A DNA stretch of 64,000 bases from Petrotoga sp. 9PWA.NaAc.5.4. GTDB lineage: Bacteria > Thermotogota > Thermotogae > Petrotogales > Petrotogaceae. A program made the position numbers and the translations under genes. Positions 34,674-45,382 of this stretch are shown in pieces (the stretch's first letter is position 1; each line of letters starts with the position of its first letter). The notes beneath the pieces are model-generated. The model did no database searches. It saw only the letters and a list, made by a program, of their open reading frames with translations, and was not told the DNA's origin. The stretch covers positions 124,001 to 188,000 of the forward strand of contig NZ_AZRK01000002.1 of assembly GCF_002895485.1 (NCBI RefSeq), in the 5' to 3' direction.

Positions 34674-35792
34674 TTAAGCATTTTCATTATTTGTAATATT
34701 TTTTAACTTTTCTATTACTAATTTAGTAGCTCTACAATCTTGCTCATTATATTTAAAAATTCTTTTTAAAGCTTCTTTGTCTCCTTTTAAATAAGCTCGA
34801 TATTCAATAATAACTGCAAAACCATTTAATTCGGTTTTCCATTCAAAACCAAAATATTTGCTTATATCCTTTAATGAATAAGAAACCACAGGCAAAGTAT
34901 AATTTTCATTGACAATCTCAAATAAATCTACAGATTTTGAGATTATTTTCCTAATTTTACCTTTAAGGTCCGGATAATTAAATGTAAACTTATTTAAAGC
35001 TTTTATATCATTCTTGTCGTAATGAATCAGGAACTTATCTTTCGAATAAAGAAAATCTATCATCTTATGAATAGTTTTAGCACCATTATTTCCTATAAAA
35101 AAAGGATAATAATCATCATTATCTAAAAATCCAAATAAAAAGTCCTTGTTCATATAAGTTTCAACGTCAAAAACAATATAATCATTCGGAAAAATGTACT
35201 TGCCAACAACAAAAGTTTCATCTTTTATCAAAGATCTTAAGTTATATAAAGGTTTCCTAAATTTTTTGTCTAACTTTTCTATTTGATCAGTAGCTATAAC
35301 AGTTATAGGATCTAAATTCATTTTATTTAGTTGTTCAACTACTTGCTGGCTGAAGTTTGGAACTACAGAAAAATCTCCTTGCTTTAGAAATTCCAAGTGA
35401 CAAGATTTTTTTATTTTACAAAATTTACAATGGCTTCCATGAGTTTTTCTGGTATTTTTGAGGTTATTGAGTTCCTTTTTTATCCATTTTTCTCTAAGTA
35501 AGATGTCACTATAGTTTACTTCGTAAGTAGCATTTAAAGTTTCTAATATTATTCTTTTTAAATTTTCATCTTTTTCTTTGAAATGATAATAAGCGGCATA
35601 TATGTGAAGCCAATATGATTTTTTGAAATTTTTACCAAATCTGCTTATCTTAATTACACCGTTTTCCAAGGGTTCATAATTTGCTTCGATTTGGAGACCA
35701 TCTATACTAGTCGTAAAATATGTTCCTTTTCTTTTATACGTAGGTACAAAATAACTACAATTTTTATAGTTTTCATAGTATAACAAATCCAT
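34674..35792 (-). CDS. TM0106-like nuclease: Cas4/RecB-type plus RNase H-like domain
   Basis: Two-domain protein of about 372 residues. The N-terminal half resembles the RecB/Cas4-like domain of the TM0106 family: an early Cys (ENYKNCSYF) and a later cluster (HCKFCKIKKSCHL) could hold an iron-sulfur centre. The C-terminal half is a DEDD-type RNase H-like exonuclease of YprB type: YIVFDVETYMN (Asp, Glu), FLIHYDKNDIKAL (Asp) and YNEQDCRATKLVIE (final Asp). The start is uncertain. ATG 35792 has AAGGTG upstream and lies 28 nt after the glyS stop; ATG 35858 overlaps glyS by 38 bp and shows no ribosome site. It may act in DNA or RNA repair. Confidence 0.82.
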   Translation of the reverse strand: MDLLYYENYKNCSYFVPTYKRKGTYFTTSIDGLQIEANYEPLENGVIKISRFGKNFKKSYWLHIYAAYYHFKEKDENLKRIILETLNATYEVNYSDILLREKWIKKELNNLKNTRKTHGSHCKFCKIKKSCHLEFLKQGDFSVVPNFSQQVVEQLNKMNLDPITVIATDQIEKLDKKFRKPLYNLRSLIKDETFVVGKYIFPNDYIVFDVETYMNKDFLFGFLDNDDYYPFFIGNNGAKTIHKMIDFLYSKDKFLIHYDKNDIKALNKFTFNYPDLKGKIRKIISKSVDLFEIVNENYTLPVVSYSLKDISKYFGFEWKTELNGFAVIIEYRAYLKGDKEALKRIFKYNEQDCRATKLVIEKLKNITNNENA

Positions 35793-35820
35793 CTTATTTA
35801 TACACACCTTATCTTTATAT

Positions 35821-37887
35821 TCAACCTTTGTAAAGTTTTTCAATATCTCCGATTTCATAAAAAAGGCTCGATAAATTCTTTAAAAAACTTAACCTATTAA
35901 TTCTAATAGCTTCATCTTGTGACATAACAAAAACATTATCAAAATATCTATCTATATCTTCTTTTAAAGAAACAAGAGTCAATATAGCGCTTTCATAATC
36001 CAATTGTTTTATATATTTCTCAAATTCAGCTTTAACTTCCAAATATCTTTGAAACAATAATTTTTCTTCCTTTTCAACAAAAAGACGCCCTTCATAATCG
36101 TAACTCGAATGATTTTTAGAGATATTATTAATCCTTTGAAATGCGATTATAAAATTTTTAAACTCTTCCTTGTCTATATATTTGCTTATTGCTTTAGCTG
36201 ATAGATAAGATCTCAAAGGTCTAAAGCAGTTTATCAAAACAGCGTTTGAAGCTTCTTTGGGAATGTTTTCCTTTTCTAATATTGTTTCTAATCTACTACT
36301 TATAAAATCTTTTAATATTTCTTCTTTTCCATCTAATGAAACGTCAGATTTACCCGCATCAAAATAATTTTTCTCTGCAAGAATTAAAAGCTCTTTTAAA
36401 TCAAGATCCCACTCATATGTAATTAATATTCTAAGGATTCCAAAAGTTTTCCTTCTTAAACCAAAAGGGTCTTTTGAACCGGAAGGAATTTTATTCATTC
36501 CAAAATATCCAACCAAATCATCAATTTTATCAGCCAAAGACACAATATTAGCAACTATATTATTTGAAACTTCTCCATTTTCTGAAATAGGTTTATAATG
36601 TTCTTGAACAGTTTGATAAACGTCTTCATTTTCACCTTTGTATTTTAAATAAATTTTACCCATGATACCTTGTAGTTCAGGAAATTCATAAACAATTTTC
36701 GAGGGTATATCTATTTTGCACAGCATTGCAGCTCTTTCTATAATTTCTAATTTTTTGAAGTTAAGTTTTTGTGCTATTTCTATAGATAATTTAGAAATTC
36801 TTTCGACTTTTTCTTTATAATTTCCGAGTCCCTGTTGATATACTATATCTTTAAGTTCAGCCAATCTCTTTTCTATATCAACTTTTAAATCGTCTTCGTA
36901 GTAAAAAGCAGCGTCATCTAAACGAGCATTAATTACTCTAGTGTAACCTTTAATTACATTTTGCTCTCTTCCAAAACCATCTTGAAAAGATATGAAATAA
37001 TTCGTAAGTTTATTGTTTTTTTTGGCAATAAAACTTCTTTGATGATGTTTTATAGCTATTGTAGCTATTTCCTGGGGTAAGAATAAGTACTTCTCATCAA
37101 ATTTCCCTAAAACAGCTGAAGGATATTCTGTTAACTTGGAAATTTCTTCCACTAAGTCTTCGTGGTTTTCCAATTGTACCGTGAAATTGTTAGTTTTCTC
37201 TATCGTGTTTATTTGATTTTTTATCCTTTCTTGTCTTTCATTCAGCGTTGGAATCACATAGTTTTCTTTCAAAATGTCAAAAAAACTATCTATGTCTTTT
37301 ATCTCTATTTTTTTACCAAAAAAACGGTGACCAATTGTTACATTACTTGATTTTTTTCCAAAAAGTTCAAAATCTATGATTTCTTTGTTGTATAAAGCTA
37401 AAATCCAATGAACTGGTCTAACAAAACTAAATTCTCCTTTTCCCCATCTCATCGGTTTTTTAAAATTCATATTGTTTATAATCTCGGCAAAAATTCTTTT
37501 TAATAAATCTTTGATAAATTCACCTTTTTTTATTAATTCAGCAAAGGCATATTCAACACCATTTATATTTTTAAATTTTATTTCTTCTAAATCTATCCCT
37601 AAACTTTTCGAAAAACCTTCAAGAGCGTTAGTGGGATTGTTTTTTTCATCAAAGCATATCTTTTTTGGTGGTCCTTTTCTTTCTTCTTTTTGATCTGGTT
37701 GCTTATCAGGTAGTCCTTCAATGTAGATTCCAAAACGTCTTGGAGAGATAAAAGTTTTAAAATGTGTAAAAGTAATTTTATTTTTCTCAAAAGACCTTTT
37801 GAGGTTATCTTCTAACTGATATATTATGTTATCATATTCACTTGGCGGTAAATCTTCGACACCTATTTCGAATAAAGCTTTATTCAA
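35821..37887 (-). CDS. glyS: Glycyl-tRNA synthetase beta subunit
   Basis: Beta subunit of the bacterial heterotetrameric glycyl-tRNA synthetase, 688 residues. The N-terminus ([20 protein letters not shown]) and [18 protein letters not shown] and the HD-like [37 protein letters not shown] are typical. The C-terminal part is the tRNA-binding DALR-like region. It overlaps glyQ by 8 bp, so the subunits are translated together. Confidence 0.97.
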   Translation of the reverse strand: MNKALFEIGVEDLPPSEYDNIIYQLEDNLKRSFEKNKITFTHFKTFISPRRFGIYIEGLPDKQPDQKEERKGPPKKICFDEKNNPTNALEGFSKSLGIDLEEIKFKNINGVEYAFAELIKKGEFIKDLLKRIFAEIINNMNFKKPMRWGKGEFSFVRPVHWILALYNKEIIDFELFGKKSSNVTIGHRFFGKKIEIKDIDSFFDILKENYVIPTLNERQERIKNQINTIEKTNNFTVQLENHEDLVEEISKLTEYPSAVLGKFDEKYLFLPQEIATIAIKHHQRSFIAKKNNKLTNYFISFQDGFGREQNVIKGYTRVINARLDDAAFYYEDDLKVDIEKRLAELKDIVYQQGLGNYKEKVERISKLSIEIAQKLNFKKLEIIERAAMLCKIDIPSKIVYEFPELQGIMGKIYLKYKGENEDVYQTVQEHYKPISENGEVSNNIVANIVSLADKIDDLVGYFGMNKIPSGSKDPFGLRRKTFGILRILITYEWDLDLKELLILAEKNYFDAGKSDVSLDGKEEILKDFISSRLETILEKENIPKEASNAVLINCFRPLRSYLSAKAISKYIDKEEFKNFIIAFQRINNISKNHSSYDYEGRLFVEKEEKLLFQRYLEVKAEFEKYIKQLDYESAILTLVSLKEDIDRYFDNVFVMSQDEAIRINRLSFLKNLSSLFYEIGDIEKLYKG

Positions 37888-38743
37888 CGTTTATAACCTC
37901 CAATTTTAAACTTCTTTGGTAAAGTTCTGCACAATTTTTTGCCATATTTCTTATTTCCAAAATATATTTCTGTCTTTCATTTGTGCTAATAGCATTTCTT
38001 GCATCTAACAAGTTAAAAACATGCGCCGATTTAGCTAAATAATCGTAAGCAGGTAAATATAAATCTTTAACGATTAATCTTTTAAACTCTTTTTTGTACA
38101 TTTCATAGAGAGAATGAAGCATATCAACATCAGCCTCTTCAAAATTATATATTGAAAACTGCCTTTCATTTTCTTTGTATATTTCTTTGTACTTAACATT
38201 TTTGTTCCACTTTGTTTCGTAGACGTTGTCAAGACCTTGTAGATACATAGCTATTCTTTCTACACCATAAGTTAGTTCTACAGGGATAAATTGTAAAGTA
38301 ATTCCTCCCATTTGCTGAAAATAAGTAAATTGGGTTATTTCCATACCATCAAGCCAAACCTCCCAACCGACTCCCCACGCACCAAGCGTCGGAGATTCCC
38401 AATTGTCCTCAACAAACCTTATATCATGATCTTTTGGACTAAGACCTAATGAATTTAAAGAATTTAAATATATTTCTTGAACATCCTCTGGTGATGGTTT
38501 CAAAATTACTTGATACTGATAAAATCTTTGCATTCTATTAGGATTTTCTCCATACCTCCCATCGGTAGGTCTACGGCATGGCTGAGCATATGCCACTTTC
38601 CATGGGGTATTTCCTAAAGAACGAAAAAAAGTAGAAGGGCTGTAAGTTCCAGCCCCCATTTCTAAATCATAGGGCTGATCTATTACACAACCCTGATCAG
38701 CCCAAAATTTTTCTAATGTTATTATCACATCTTGAATATACAA
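37880..38743 (-). CDS. glyQ: Glycyl-tRNA synthetase alpha subunit
   Basis: Class II catalytic subunit of 287 residues that activates glycine. Conserved segments are [60 protein letters not shown] (motif 2) and [11 protein letters not shown] (motif 3). It is 16 bp downstream of the FakA-like gene, with no room for a T-box leader. Confidence 0.97.
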   Translation of the reverse strand: MYIQDVIITLEKFWADQGCVIDQPYDLEMGAGTYSPSTFFRSLGNTPWKVAYAQPCRRPTDGRYGENPNRMQRFYQYQVILKPSPEDVQEIYLNSLNSLGLSPKDHDIRFVEDNWESPTLGAWGVGWEVWLDGMEITQFTYFQQMGGITLQFIPVELTYGVERIAMYLQGLDNVYETKWNKNVKYKEIYKENERQFSIYNFEEADVDMLHSLYEMYKKEFKRLIVKDLYLPAYDYLAKSAHVFNLLDARNAISTNERQKYILEIRNMAKNCAELYQRSLKLEVINVE

Positions 38744-38758
38744 AGTTTATAACCCCCG

Positions 38759-40423
38759 TTATTCAACCGAAATAAGTAAAGGATAGTGCATTTGTCCGCC
38801 TTCATGAACTTCAATTTCGATATTAGGATATTTTTTGTTCAAATTTTTTATTAGTTGATCTATTTTTTCTTTTTTAGCGCCGTCACCGTAAATGATTGTA
38901 ACAATTTCATAACCTTTTTTTATAAGTTCTTCTATTACTTTTTCAGTTTCCTTATAAACGTTTTTACTATGTGCCTTCAATTCTTTACCTACAAAAATTA
39001 AGTATTCCCCTTTTTTTATTTTTTCTCCGTTGATTTGTGAATCTCTCACTGCATAAGTTACTTCTATAGGTACTACGGATTTAATATATTGCATCATAGA
39101 TTCTATTAGATATTCTTTTTCAAGATTATCATCAAAACCTAACATGGCACTTATGCCTTCTTGGACATATTTAGTAGGAAAAACTATAACTTCCTTATCT
39201 GTCAATTCGCTGGCTTTTTCGGCTGCTAATATTATATTTGCATTGTTAGGAAGAATAATAACCTTTTTTTGAGGGAGCTTATTAATTGCATCTGCAAAAT
39301 CTTTTACACTCGGATTGGTTGTTTGACCACCAAATATTATTTGGTCTACTCCCAAGTTCTTAAAAATTTTGGAAATGCCTTTACCGGGCGAAACAGCAAT
39401 TATACCCCACCTTTTGTTTCTTGAATCGTTATTTTCTGCAACTGTTGCATGTATAATTTCTTGAGAAGCTGCTTTTTGTTCTTCAATTACGTGTTCATGT
39501 TGAGTTTTCATATTATCCACTTTAACTTTAACCAATTCTCCATATTCAAGAAATTTTTCGAAAACACTCCCCGGATGATTAGTATGAACATGAGTTTTTA
39601 AAATATCATCTTGATTAACTAAAACGATAGAATCACCTATATTTTCTAAGAAAGCTCTAATTTCTTCTAAATCACTTTTTTTTATCGGGACTTTGTTAAA
39701 TTTAACTATAGCTTCTGTGCAATACTGAAAAGCTAGTTCTTCATATGCTATTTGAGCGAGACGTTCGGGAGAAGCTTCTTCCAATTCAGTTAAGGATATT
39801 TCCGTGTCACCATGTATAGCATCTCTCATACCTTTAAATATATACGCAAGTCCTTTTGCGCCAGCATCTACTACATTAGCATCACGTAACTTCTTTAAAT
39901 ACTTAGGAGTTTCTTCAACTATTTCAAAAGAATATTTAACAACGTAATCGAAGAAAATCAAAAAATCTTTCTCCACATGCATCGTTTCCTGTGTCTTTTC
40001 TGAAAGTCTTCTTATGAGCGTTAACATAGTTCCTTCAACAGGTTTCATAACAGCATTATACGCTTTTTCCTTAGCATTGTTAAAAGCTTTGATAAAATCC
40101 TGAGTATTTATCCTGCTTTTTTTTTCAAACACTTCAGTAATGCCTCTAAAAATCTGTGATAGTATTACTCCCGAATTTCCTCGAGCACCTAACAATAAGC
40201 CCTTTCTCAAAGCTTCCATCATTTCTTTCATATTGTTCTTATCTTCAACTTCATCCATCCATTTGCAAGCTTCCAGCATTCCTGCCAACATATTATTACC
40301 GGTATCACCATCTGGTACTGGAAAAACATTTAATGCATTAATTTCATCTTTGTTTTTAGACAATTCTTCAGTACCTTTTTTTAGAGCTATATATAAATCT
40401 TTAGCATTCAAATATCTTTTCAT
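38759..40423 (-). CDS. DAK2/DegV-type fatty acid kinase (FakA-like)
   Basis: Cytoplasmic kinase of 554 residues of the YloV/FakA family that phosphorylates acyl groups bound to a FakB (DegV) protein. The N-terminal DhaL-like domain holds NVFPVPDGDTGNNM (metal-binding Asp residues) and GARGNSGVILSQIFRG. The middle part and the C-terminal DegV-like region (GIISKIFKNLGVDQIIFGGQ-type segment, ATKYV) follow. Its start is about 16 bp after the Asp23/Gls24 gene, a pairing conserved in many bacteria. No FakB gene is seen in this window. Confidence 0.92.
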   Translation of the reverse strand: MKRYLNAKDLYIALKKGTEELSKNKDEINALNVFPVPDGDTGNNMLAGMLEACKWMDEVEDKNNMKEMMEALRKGLLLGARGNSGVILSQIFRGITEVFEKKSRINTQDFIKAFNNAKEKAYNAVMKPVEGTMLTLIRRLSEKTQETMHVEKDFLIFFDYVVKYSFEIVEETPKYLKKLRDANVVDAGAKGLAYIFKGMRDAIHGDTEISLTELEEASPERLAQIAYEELAFQYCTEAIVKFNKVPIKKSDLEEIRAFLENIGDSIVLVNQDDILKTHVHTNHPGSVFEKFLEYGELVKVKVDNMKTQHEHVIEEQKAASQEIIHATVAENNDSRNKRWGIIAVSPGKGISKIFKNLGVDQIIFGGQTTNPSVKDFADAINKLPQKKVIILPNNANIILAAEKASELTDKEVIVFPTKYVQEGISAMLGFDDNLEKEYLIESMMQYIKSVVPIEVTYAVRDSQINGEKIKKGEYLIFVGKELKAHSKNVYKETEKVIEELIKKGYEIVTIIYGDGAKKEKIDQLIKNLNKKYPNIEIEVHEGGQMHYPLLISVE

Positions 40424-40439
40424 GAAAAAGCACCTTCTC

Positions 40440-40793
40440 TCAATACTTCAAGCCAGCTATATTTACATTCACCTTTATATTTCCAAAATTTATCATGGAA
40501 CTGATTCTGTGATGAACATTTTCTTGAATATTCATAGCTACTTTTTTTATAGGAAGTCCATGTTCCAAGATCAAATAAAGATCTATTATCAAACCATTTT
40601 CACTTTCAGTAACATCAATTCCCTTATCTTCACTTCTTGCCCATAAGCTTGATATTTTATCAAAAAAACCCTGTTTTCCCGACATCTCAACAGCTCCATA
40701 AGATTCTATAACGGCCTTGTAAACTAAATCTTTAATCACTTCATTTTTAATATCGATAGTTCCTAATTCTGTTTCTATTAACATGAGGTCCAC
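40440..40793 (-). CDS. Asp23/Gls24 family envelope stress protein
   Basis: A 117-residue protein of the Asp23/Gls24 family (YloU-like). ETELGTIDIKNEVIKDLVYK and AVIESYGAVEMSGK at the start, and GLPIKKVAMNIQENVHHRIS in the second half, are the family core. It precedes the FakA-like gene as yloU precedes yloV in Bacillus. The function is not well known; family members associate with the cell envelope. Confidence 0.92.
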   Translation of the reverse strand: MDLMLIETELGTIDIKNEVIKDLVYKAVIESYGAVEMSGKQGFFDKISSLWARSEDKGIDVTESENGLIIDLYLILEHGLPIKKVAMNIQENVHHRISSMINFGNIKVNVNIAGLKY

Positions 40794-40828
40794 CTCCGTT
40801 ATTTTATTTAAGTTTTTAAAACACTCAA

Positions 40829-41641
40829 TCAGAAGCCTTCAAAAACCGCTGATAAATACCCCACAACGGCATTATAATCCCCACTTTTGTCACCACTTGT
40901 AGTATGATCAATTATTTCAACTTTTTTAAAGCCTATATTTAGTAGGGCAGCGACTGCTCCAAAACCACACATAGTGATATTGTATCTTTTTATTGTATCA
41001 TACATTGCTTCTACATCCATGTTTTGAATTGCTTGTATAACTTTATTATCTTTTTCTATAGTTGTTAAATGATTCTCATAATGATTCATATCTGTGGAAG
41101 CAATTACTAAATCTCCTTCTTTCAGCAAGTTTCTTATAACATACGCTATTTTTTTTGCAGTTTCTAATCTCTGATCCATTAAGCATATAGGAACTATTTT
41201 GAAATTATTGCTCAGTACAAATTGTAAAAAAGGTAATTGCACTTCCAAACTATGTTCTTTAAAATGCGCGAATGGGTCGTTGCTTAAATTCAAATCTTTT
41301 ATAATCTTTTGGCAAGCCTTATCATCTACATCAATTGTTCCAAGGGGTGTTTCCCAACTTCCTTCTTCAAACAAAGATATTGGTGATCCTAATCCAGTAT
41401 GATTTGGGCCAATTAAAATTACTCTTTTAGCAATACCTTGTTCAAAAACTCTTTTATAGGCTTTCACAGCTGTTTCACCAGAATATATATAACCAGCATG
41501 GGGAGTTATAATTCCCATCGGTGAAATTATATGATTTGTGTCAGGACTGAAATTTTCACCGTAAAAATTTTTAAGGGTATTTTTTAACTTTTGCGGGTTT
41601 GAAGGATAAAAAGTGCCTGCCACTACTGCTTTTCTCTTCAC
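40829..41641 (-). CDS. amrB: Memo-family protein (AmmeMemoRadiSam system protein B)
   Basis: A 270-residue protein of the Memo family, related to extradiol dioxygenases. MKRKAVVAGTFYPSNPQKLK, GIITPHAGYIYSGETAVKAY, ILIGPNHTGLG, EHSLEVQLPFLQ and ASTDMNHYE are diagnostic and supply His/Asp metal ligands. Its usual partners (AmmeCR1 and a radical SAM protein) are not in the window. It follows the secretin gene by 38 bp and precedes the Asp23 gene, so it probably belongs to the same long transcript. The biochemical role is unknown. Confidence 0.9.
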   Translation of the reverse strand: MKRKAVVAGTFYPSNPQKLKNTLKNFYGENFSPDTNHIISPMGIITPHAGYIYSGETAVKAYKRVFEQGIAKRVILIGPNHTGLGSPISLFEEGSWETPLGTIDVDDKACQKIIKDLNLSNDPFAHFKEHSLEVQLPFLQFVLSNNFKIVPICLMDQRLETAKKIAYVIRNLLKEGDLVIASTDMNHYENHLTTIEKDNKVIQAIQNMDVEAMYDTIKRYNITMCGFGAVAALLNIGFKKVEIIDHTTSGDKSGDYNAVVGYLSAVFEGF

Positions 41642-41678
41642 AATTTATCCCTTCTTTTCTTGTAGATGCTTACAATTT

Positions 41679-43823
41679 TTAATAATGATCCTTCACGTCT
41701 GGTTGATTTAAAACCTCTACATGAATAAGAATTACTAAGTCATAGATATTTTCAGTTGTATCATATGTTGAGAAAAGTTTTCCTATTACTGGTATATTCT
41801 TTAAAATAGGAATGCCTTTCTCACTTTTTATTGTATTTGTAAAATTCAAACCACCTAATTTTATGAAACCACTATTTGGAATTATAAAATTACTTTTAAT
41901 ACTTCTTTCATCTACAATATTCTTCTCTTGATTTTTCAATTCACTAATACTCACTTCTAAAGTGGTATCTACCATTTTAGTAATATGATTATAATCGCCT
42001 TTTACATCTATTTTAAACCCAGATTCTATCTTAGAAGAAATCTTACCTTCTTCGTCGAAAATTGGAACAGACAATACAGATCTTATAGATGCAGTTTCAC
42101 CTTCATTTACATATACTACGGGGTTTGAAACTAAAAAAGCACTATCTTTGCTACTCTCTATTATACCATTTCTTTGCTTAATTAATAGATATAATTCTTC
42201 TATGGATAATTTATCTATGTTTTGACCAGAAAAGACAAAGGTTTCATACTTTAATAATTTTTTGTTTTCAAAGAATCTGATCGTATTTTCTTCTATATAA
42301 TCATAAATTATTCCTTGAGAAACTAAATAAGGCATCAATGTTGACATATTTAAATTAAAATTATTAATCATCACTTTTTTATTTTCTTCAAAGTCACAAA
42401 TAACATTTATTTTTTCGGATTTTCCCACATAAAATAGTAAATCTTTTAAATAAATTTCACCCTGTATTTCTTCTAATGAAAGTGTTTTTATAATATTTTC
42501 TATTAAATCTTGTTTGTCTTCTTCGAATTCCAAACTATATAAAACTTTTTCTTTATAATTATCGATTTTTTGAAAAGTAATTTTTTGGTTCACTAATATT
42601 TTATCAAAAATTTCAGATATTTTAAAAGGTACAACTACAAGTTCTTTTTTTATAAAGGGTACAGATTCATTTTTTGAACCTTCATCAAAGGTTCTTTCAA
42701 TGTCTTTATTCTCATTGTTAAGTAGTTCAATTATCTCTTTAGAAGCTTGAAGAGATTCAAAATTTCCATTTAAAAAAAATAGATTGTTCCCTAAATTATA
42801 GATATCTATTTCCATAACTCGGGTTAAAAAAGATAAATCATAATTTGACTTTACGATTATATAATTAACCTGATTCAAATTTTTTGTGTTTTCACTTAGA
42901 TTTTGATTTACTGATGTAGATGTAAATAAATCCAAATTTTGTTGAGATATTTCTCCTTTATTGCTTTTGGATATATTGTCAAGAAAATTCACTAATTCTA
43001 TAATTTGTTTTGCCTCTCTTTCTTTTGCTAAAATGGCGTAATAACTTTCTCCAAAGGATGCGACCTTACAATTAAAAAGTCCTTTAATAATATTTAAATC
43101 GTAATCTGATTCAATAAATAATAATTGTTCTTCTTCTTTAGTTTCTACTTTTTCGTTGGGCATTTCTAACTTAGTTATAGAAATGGGAGAACTTTCTAAG
43201 GCAAATTCTTCTTGTTTTTCCGTTTTACTTTCAACTATTATTGGCAGATCATTTTCAAAAGCCTCATTAGATTTTCCAACAAGTACAGTTTTTTTATCAT
43301 AAAATATAATATTTAACTTATAAATATCTTCCAACATTCTTAAAAAATATTCAATATGAATTTCGTTTGTATTAAATGACAATTCAACATCAGGTACATC
43401 ACTTGTTTTAATCCAATTCCAACCTGCATAATTGAAAATCATTTCTATCGCATCTTTTAGTTTTAACTTTTCAAAATTTATATTTTGAAATTGATAAGGT
43501 GAATATCCATAAAAAATAATTTTATCGTCATTTAATTCAACGCTTTTAGCAGGATAAAGCAACTTTATGGTAACTGTATTCTTAGAAGTTACAATTTCTT
43601 TAATGGGACCTTTTTTTATTTTTATGTTTTGGTCTTCGAATAGATTTTCCATAAATACAATTTTATAAATAGTCTTAGTATCATTAGAATAATACTGAAA
43701 ATTACTTTCAGTTTCGAAAGAAATAAAGTTTGCATTTTTGGAAGAATCGTAATCTATATAAAATCCAAAAAATATAGATGAATAAATTAGTAAAACCAAA
43801 AAAGATATTAATTTTTTGTTCAT
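41679..43823 (-). CDS. Secretin of a type IV pilus/type II secretion system
   Basis: Outer-membrane channel subunit of 714 residues with signal peptide (KLISFLVLLIYSSIFFGF). The N-terminal 400 residues hold several small repeated N-domains (IIVESKTEKQ, LEEIQGEIYLKDLLFYVGKS). The secretin domain near 560-700 shows ETASIRSVLSVPIFD, NFIIPNSGFIKLGGLNF and KGIPILKNIPVIGKLF, the family signature. Divergence is high in the periplasmic part, as expected in Thermotogota with their separate outer sheath (toga). It lies last in an operon with PilP-, PilO-, pseudopilin- and GspF-like genes. Confidence 0.9.
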   Translation of the reverse strand: MNKKLISFLVLLIYSSIFFGFYIDYDSSKNANFISFETESNFQYYSNDTKTIYKIVFMENLFEDQNIKIKKGPIKEIVTSKNTVTIKLLYPAKSVELNDDKIIFYGYSPYQFQNINFEKLKLKDAIEMIFNYAGWNWIKTSDVPDVELSFNTNEIHIEYFLRMLEDIYKLNIIFYDKKTVLVGKSNEAFENDLPIIVESKTEKQEEFALESSPISITKLEMPNEKVETKEEEQLLFIESDYDLNIIKGLFNCKVASFGESYYAILAKEREAKQIIELVNFLDNISKSNKGEISQQNLDLFTSTSVNQNLSENTKNLNQVNYIIVKSNYDLSFLTRVMEIDIYNLGNNLFFLNGNFESLQASKEIIELLNNENKDIERTFDEGSKNESVPFIKKELVVVPFKISEIFDKILVNQKITFQKIDNYKEKVLYSLEFEEDKQDLIENIIKTLSLEEIQGEIYLKDLLFYVGKSEKINVICDFEENKKVMINNFNLNMSTLMPYLVSQGIIYDYIEENTIRFFENKKLLKYETFVFSGQNIDKLSIEELYLLIKQRNGIIESSKDSAFLVSNPVVYVNEGETASIRSVLSVPIFDEEGKISSKIESGFKIDVKGDYNHITKMVDTTLEVSISELKNQEKNIVDERSIKSNFIIPNSGFIKLGGLNFTNTIKSEKGIPILKNIPVIGKLFSTYDTTENIYDLVILIHVEVLNQPDVKDHY

Positions 43824-43904
43824 AAAACCTCTCCTTTAATTTTCAATAACAGATGTCCAAATTTGTTATCTTTACTTTTTAAATTTAAAACCTTACTTTA
43901 GACT

Positions 43905-44507
43905 TTATTTATATAGTGCTTTTATTTGGCCATCTTCATCTATTAATAAAATTCCATCTTTAAAAGCTGCAATTACCTTATTTTCTCCAAGCTTGTCTCC
44001 TATGGCAAGTTTTAAAAGGCTATCATAAAAATATATAAAGCTTATAATCTCGCCTTTTGAGTCTTTAAAATATCCTGCAAATTCGATTCCTTGAGTTTCA
44101 TACTTTGGTAAGGAATCTTTATATTTCCAGAGCTCGTTTAATTCTATCTCAAAGTAAGAAAAAAGGTTTGAGTTATTAAGTGCTATATATTTTGTAACTT
44201 CTAAAGAATCGATATTTTCTGCAATATAGTTAAATTGTGGATAAGAAAAAGAGGAGGAGATAACGAATTCATCTTTTAACTCGAGCAAACTGTAATTTTT
44301 ACGTTTAATGGATAATTTTTCTATAATCATCTCGGTGTTTAATATTTTTTCTAATTCCTTTACCAGATTTTCAGAATCACAGTCCTTACTTATAGGATTC
44401 TCTGTTAATAAGGTATATTTTTCCATAGGACTCTCTATTTGATAGTCTGATATAAAAATTATGGCGATGATCAAAAAAAATATTATTGTTATATAATGTC
44501 TAATCAT
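43905..44507 (-). CDS. PilP/GspC-like assembly protein
   Basis: A 200-residue protein with one N-terminal membrane helix (YITIIFFLIIAIIFISDY) and an exported body. The last 60 residues (FAGYFKDSKGEIISFIYFYD, LAIGDKLGENKVIAAFKDGI, LLIDEDGQIKALYK) look like the HR/PilP beta-domain, with a GDKLGxxxV turn and a terminal L-x-x-L strand. In known systems this domain binds the secretin, which is encoded next. The middle part is not recognised. Identification rests on the short domain and position. Confidence 0.6.
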   Translation of the reverse strand: MIRHYITIIFFLIIAIIFISDYQIESPMEKYTLLTENPISKDCDSENLVKELEKILNTEMIIEKLSIKRKNYSLLELKDEFVISSSFSYPQFNYIAENIDSLEVTKYIALNNSNLFSYFEIELNELWKYKDSLPKYETQGIEFAGYFKDSKGEIISFIYFYDSLLKLAIGDKLGENKVIAAFKDGILLIDEDGQIKALYK

Positions 44508-44516
44508 TTTAGTTGT

Positions 44517-44912
44517 CTACCTTTTGATTTCTAAAACGACGTAAAATTTTTCGCCTATTTTTAACTTTGAAATTTCATTGATTGAATATTTAGAAATAAT
44601 TTTTTCATTTAATTCTAAAAGTGCCGATACTTTTGCAGTTGGGCCATTGGAGTAAGAATAATCGAATTCTATTAAATAAAATTCATTTTCTATTAAAAAA
44701 GTTAAAAATTCTTGTATTTCATTTCTTTGATTTTTTGACTGAGATAAGTAATTAAAATATGAAAGTTGTTCATATTCTTTAAATTTTTTATTATTTAAAT
44801 ACTCACTATACTTATCATATATTCGGAGTATCAAAATAAAAGAAAAAATTACCAAAATTGTTATCAATAAATAATTTATAATCTTTCTCAAATTAGATTC
44901 GATTAAAAACAT
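44517..44912 (-). CDS. PilO/GspM-like single-span membrane protein
   Basis: A 131-residue protein with one N-terminal membrane helix (YLLITILVIFSFILILRIYD), a short charged coiled region (EYLNNKKFKEYEQLSYFN) and a small C-terminal beta/alpha domain (FYLIEFDYSYSNGPTAKVSA, KIGEKFYVVLEIKR). This is the layout of PilO/PilN or GspM proteins, which link the secretin to the cytoplasmic platform. No sequence signature proves it. The N-terminus overlaps the previous gene by 20 bp. Confidence 0.5.
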   Translation of the reverse strand: MFLIESNLRKIINYLLITILVIFSFILILRIYDKYSEYLNNKKFKEYEQLSYFNYLSQSKNQRNEIQEFLTFLIENEFYLIEFDYSYSNGPTAKVSALLELNEKIISKYSINEISKLKIGEKFYVVLEIKR

Positions 44913-45342
44913 TTTTCTTCTCCTGTAAGCTTCTTTTAGCGATAATAATCAATTCATCGTTATCAATAAAAAAAGTTGCTGCTTCTTTAGAAGGTAAGCC
45001 AGAAAAGGCGAATTCTTTGTTTCTTATAAACTCATAATTGTTGAAAGGTGTACCAACAATATAGTTACCTTCGGGCAACTCTAAAACCTTTTTCAAGATG
45101 ATAGATTGAACGGGAAGATATATATCATATAATAAAGAATACTTACATCTTCTATAATCTCTTTTCGACATTACAAGGTAATAATTCGTATCCGAGGAAT
45201 AAAGTTTTTTAAACTCAATAAGTTTATTTTTTATTTCTTCAAAGTAAATCTTTCTTAACTGAAAGTCATTCTTGAAAGGTTTTATGAATAAATCTAAATG
45301 ATTTATACAGACTTTTTTTCCTTTATAATTGAATTTAATCAT
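44893..45342 (-). CDS. Unrecognised protein in the pilus/secretion operon
   Basis: A 149-residue soluble protein of unknown family without signal peptide or membrane helix. It has charged helices in the first half and FAFSGLPSKEAATFFIDNDE followed by LIIIAKRS near the end. By position, between pseudopilin and PilO-like genes, it may replace a PilM/PilN or GspL component. The ATG at 45342 has AGAGGA close upstream; the ATG at 45360 has no ribosome site. Confidence 0.55.
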   Translation of the reverse strand: MIKFNYKGKKVCINHLDLFIKPFKNDFQLRKIYFEEIKNKLIEFKKLYSSDTNYYLVMSKRDYRRCKYSLLYDIYLPVQSIILKKVLELPEGNYIVGTPFNNYEFIRNKEFAFSGLPSKEAATFFIDNDELIIIAKRSLQEKKNVFNRI

Positions 45343-45382
45343 ATTTCCTCTTTCTCTCATATTTGTCTACTAAAACACTATA

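Noticed and set aside
37880-38758. T-box leader for glyQS
   Set aside because: Only 16 bp separate glyQ from the upstream gene.
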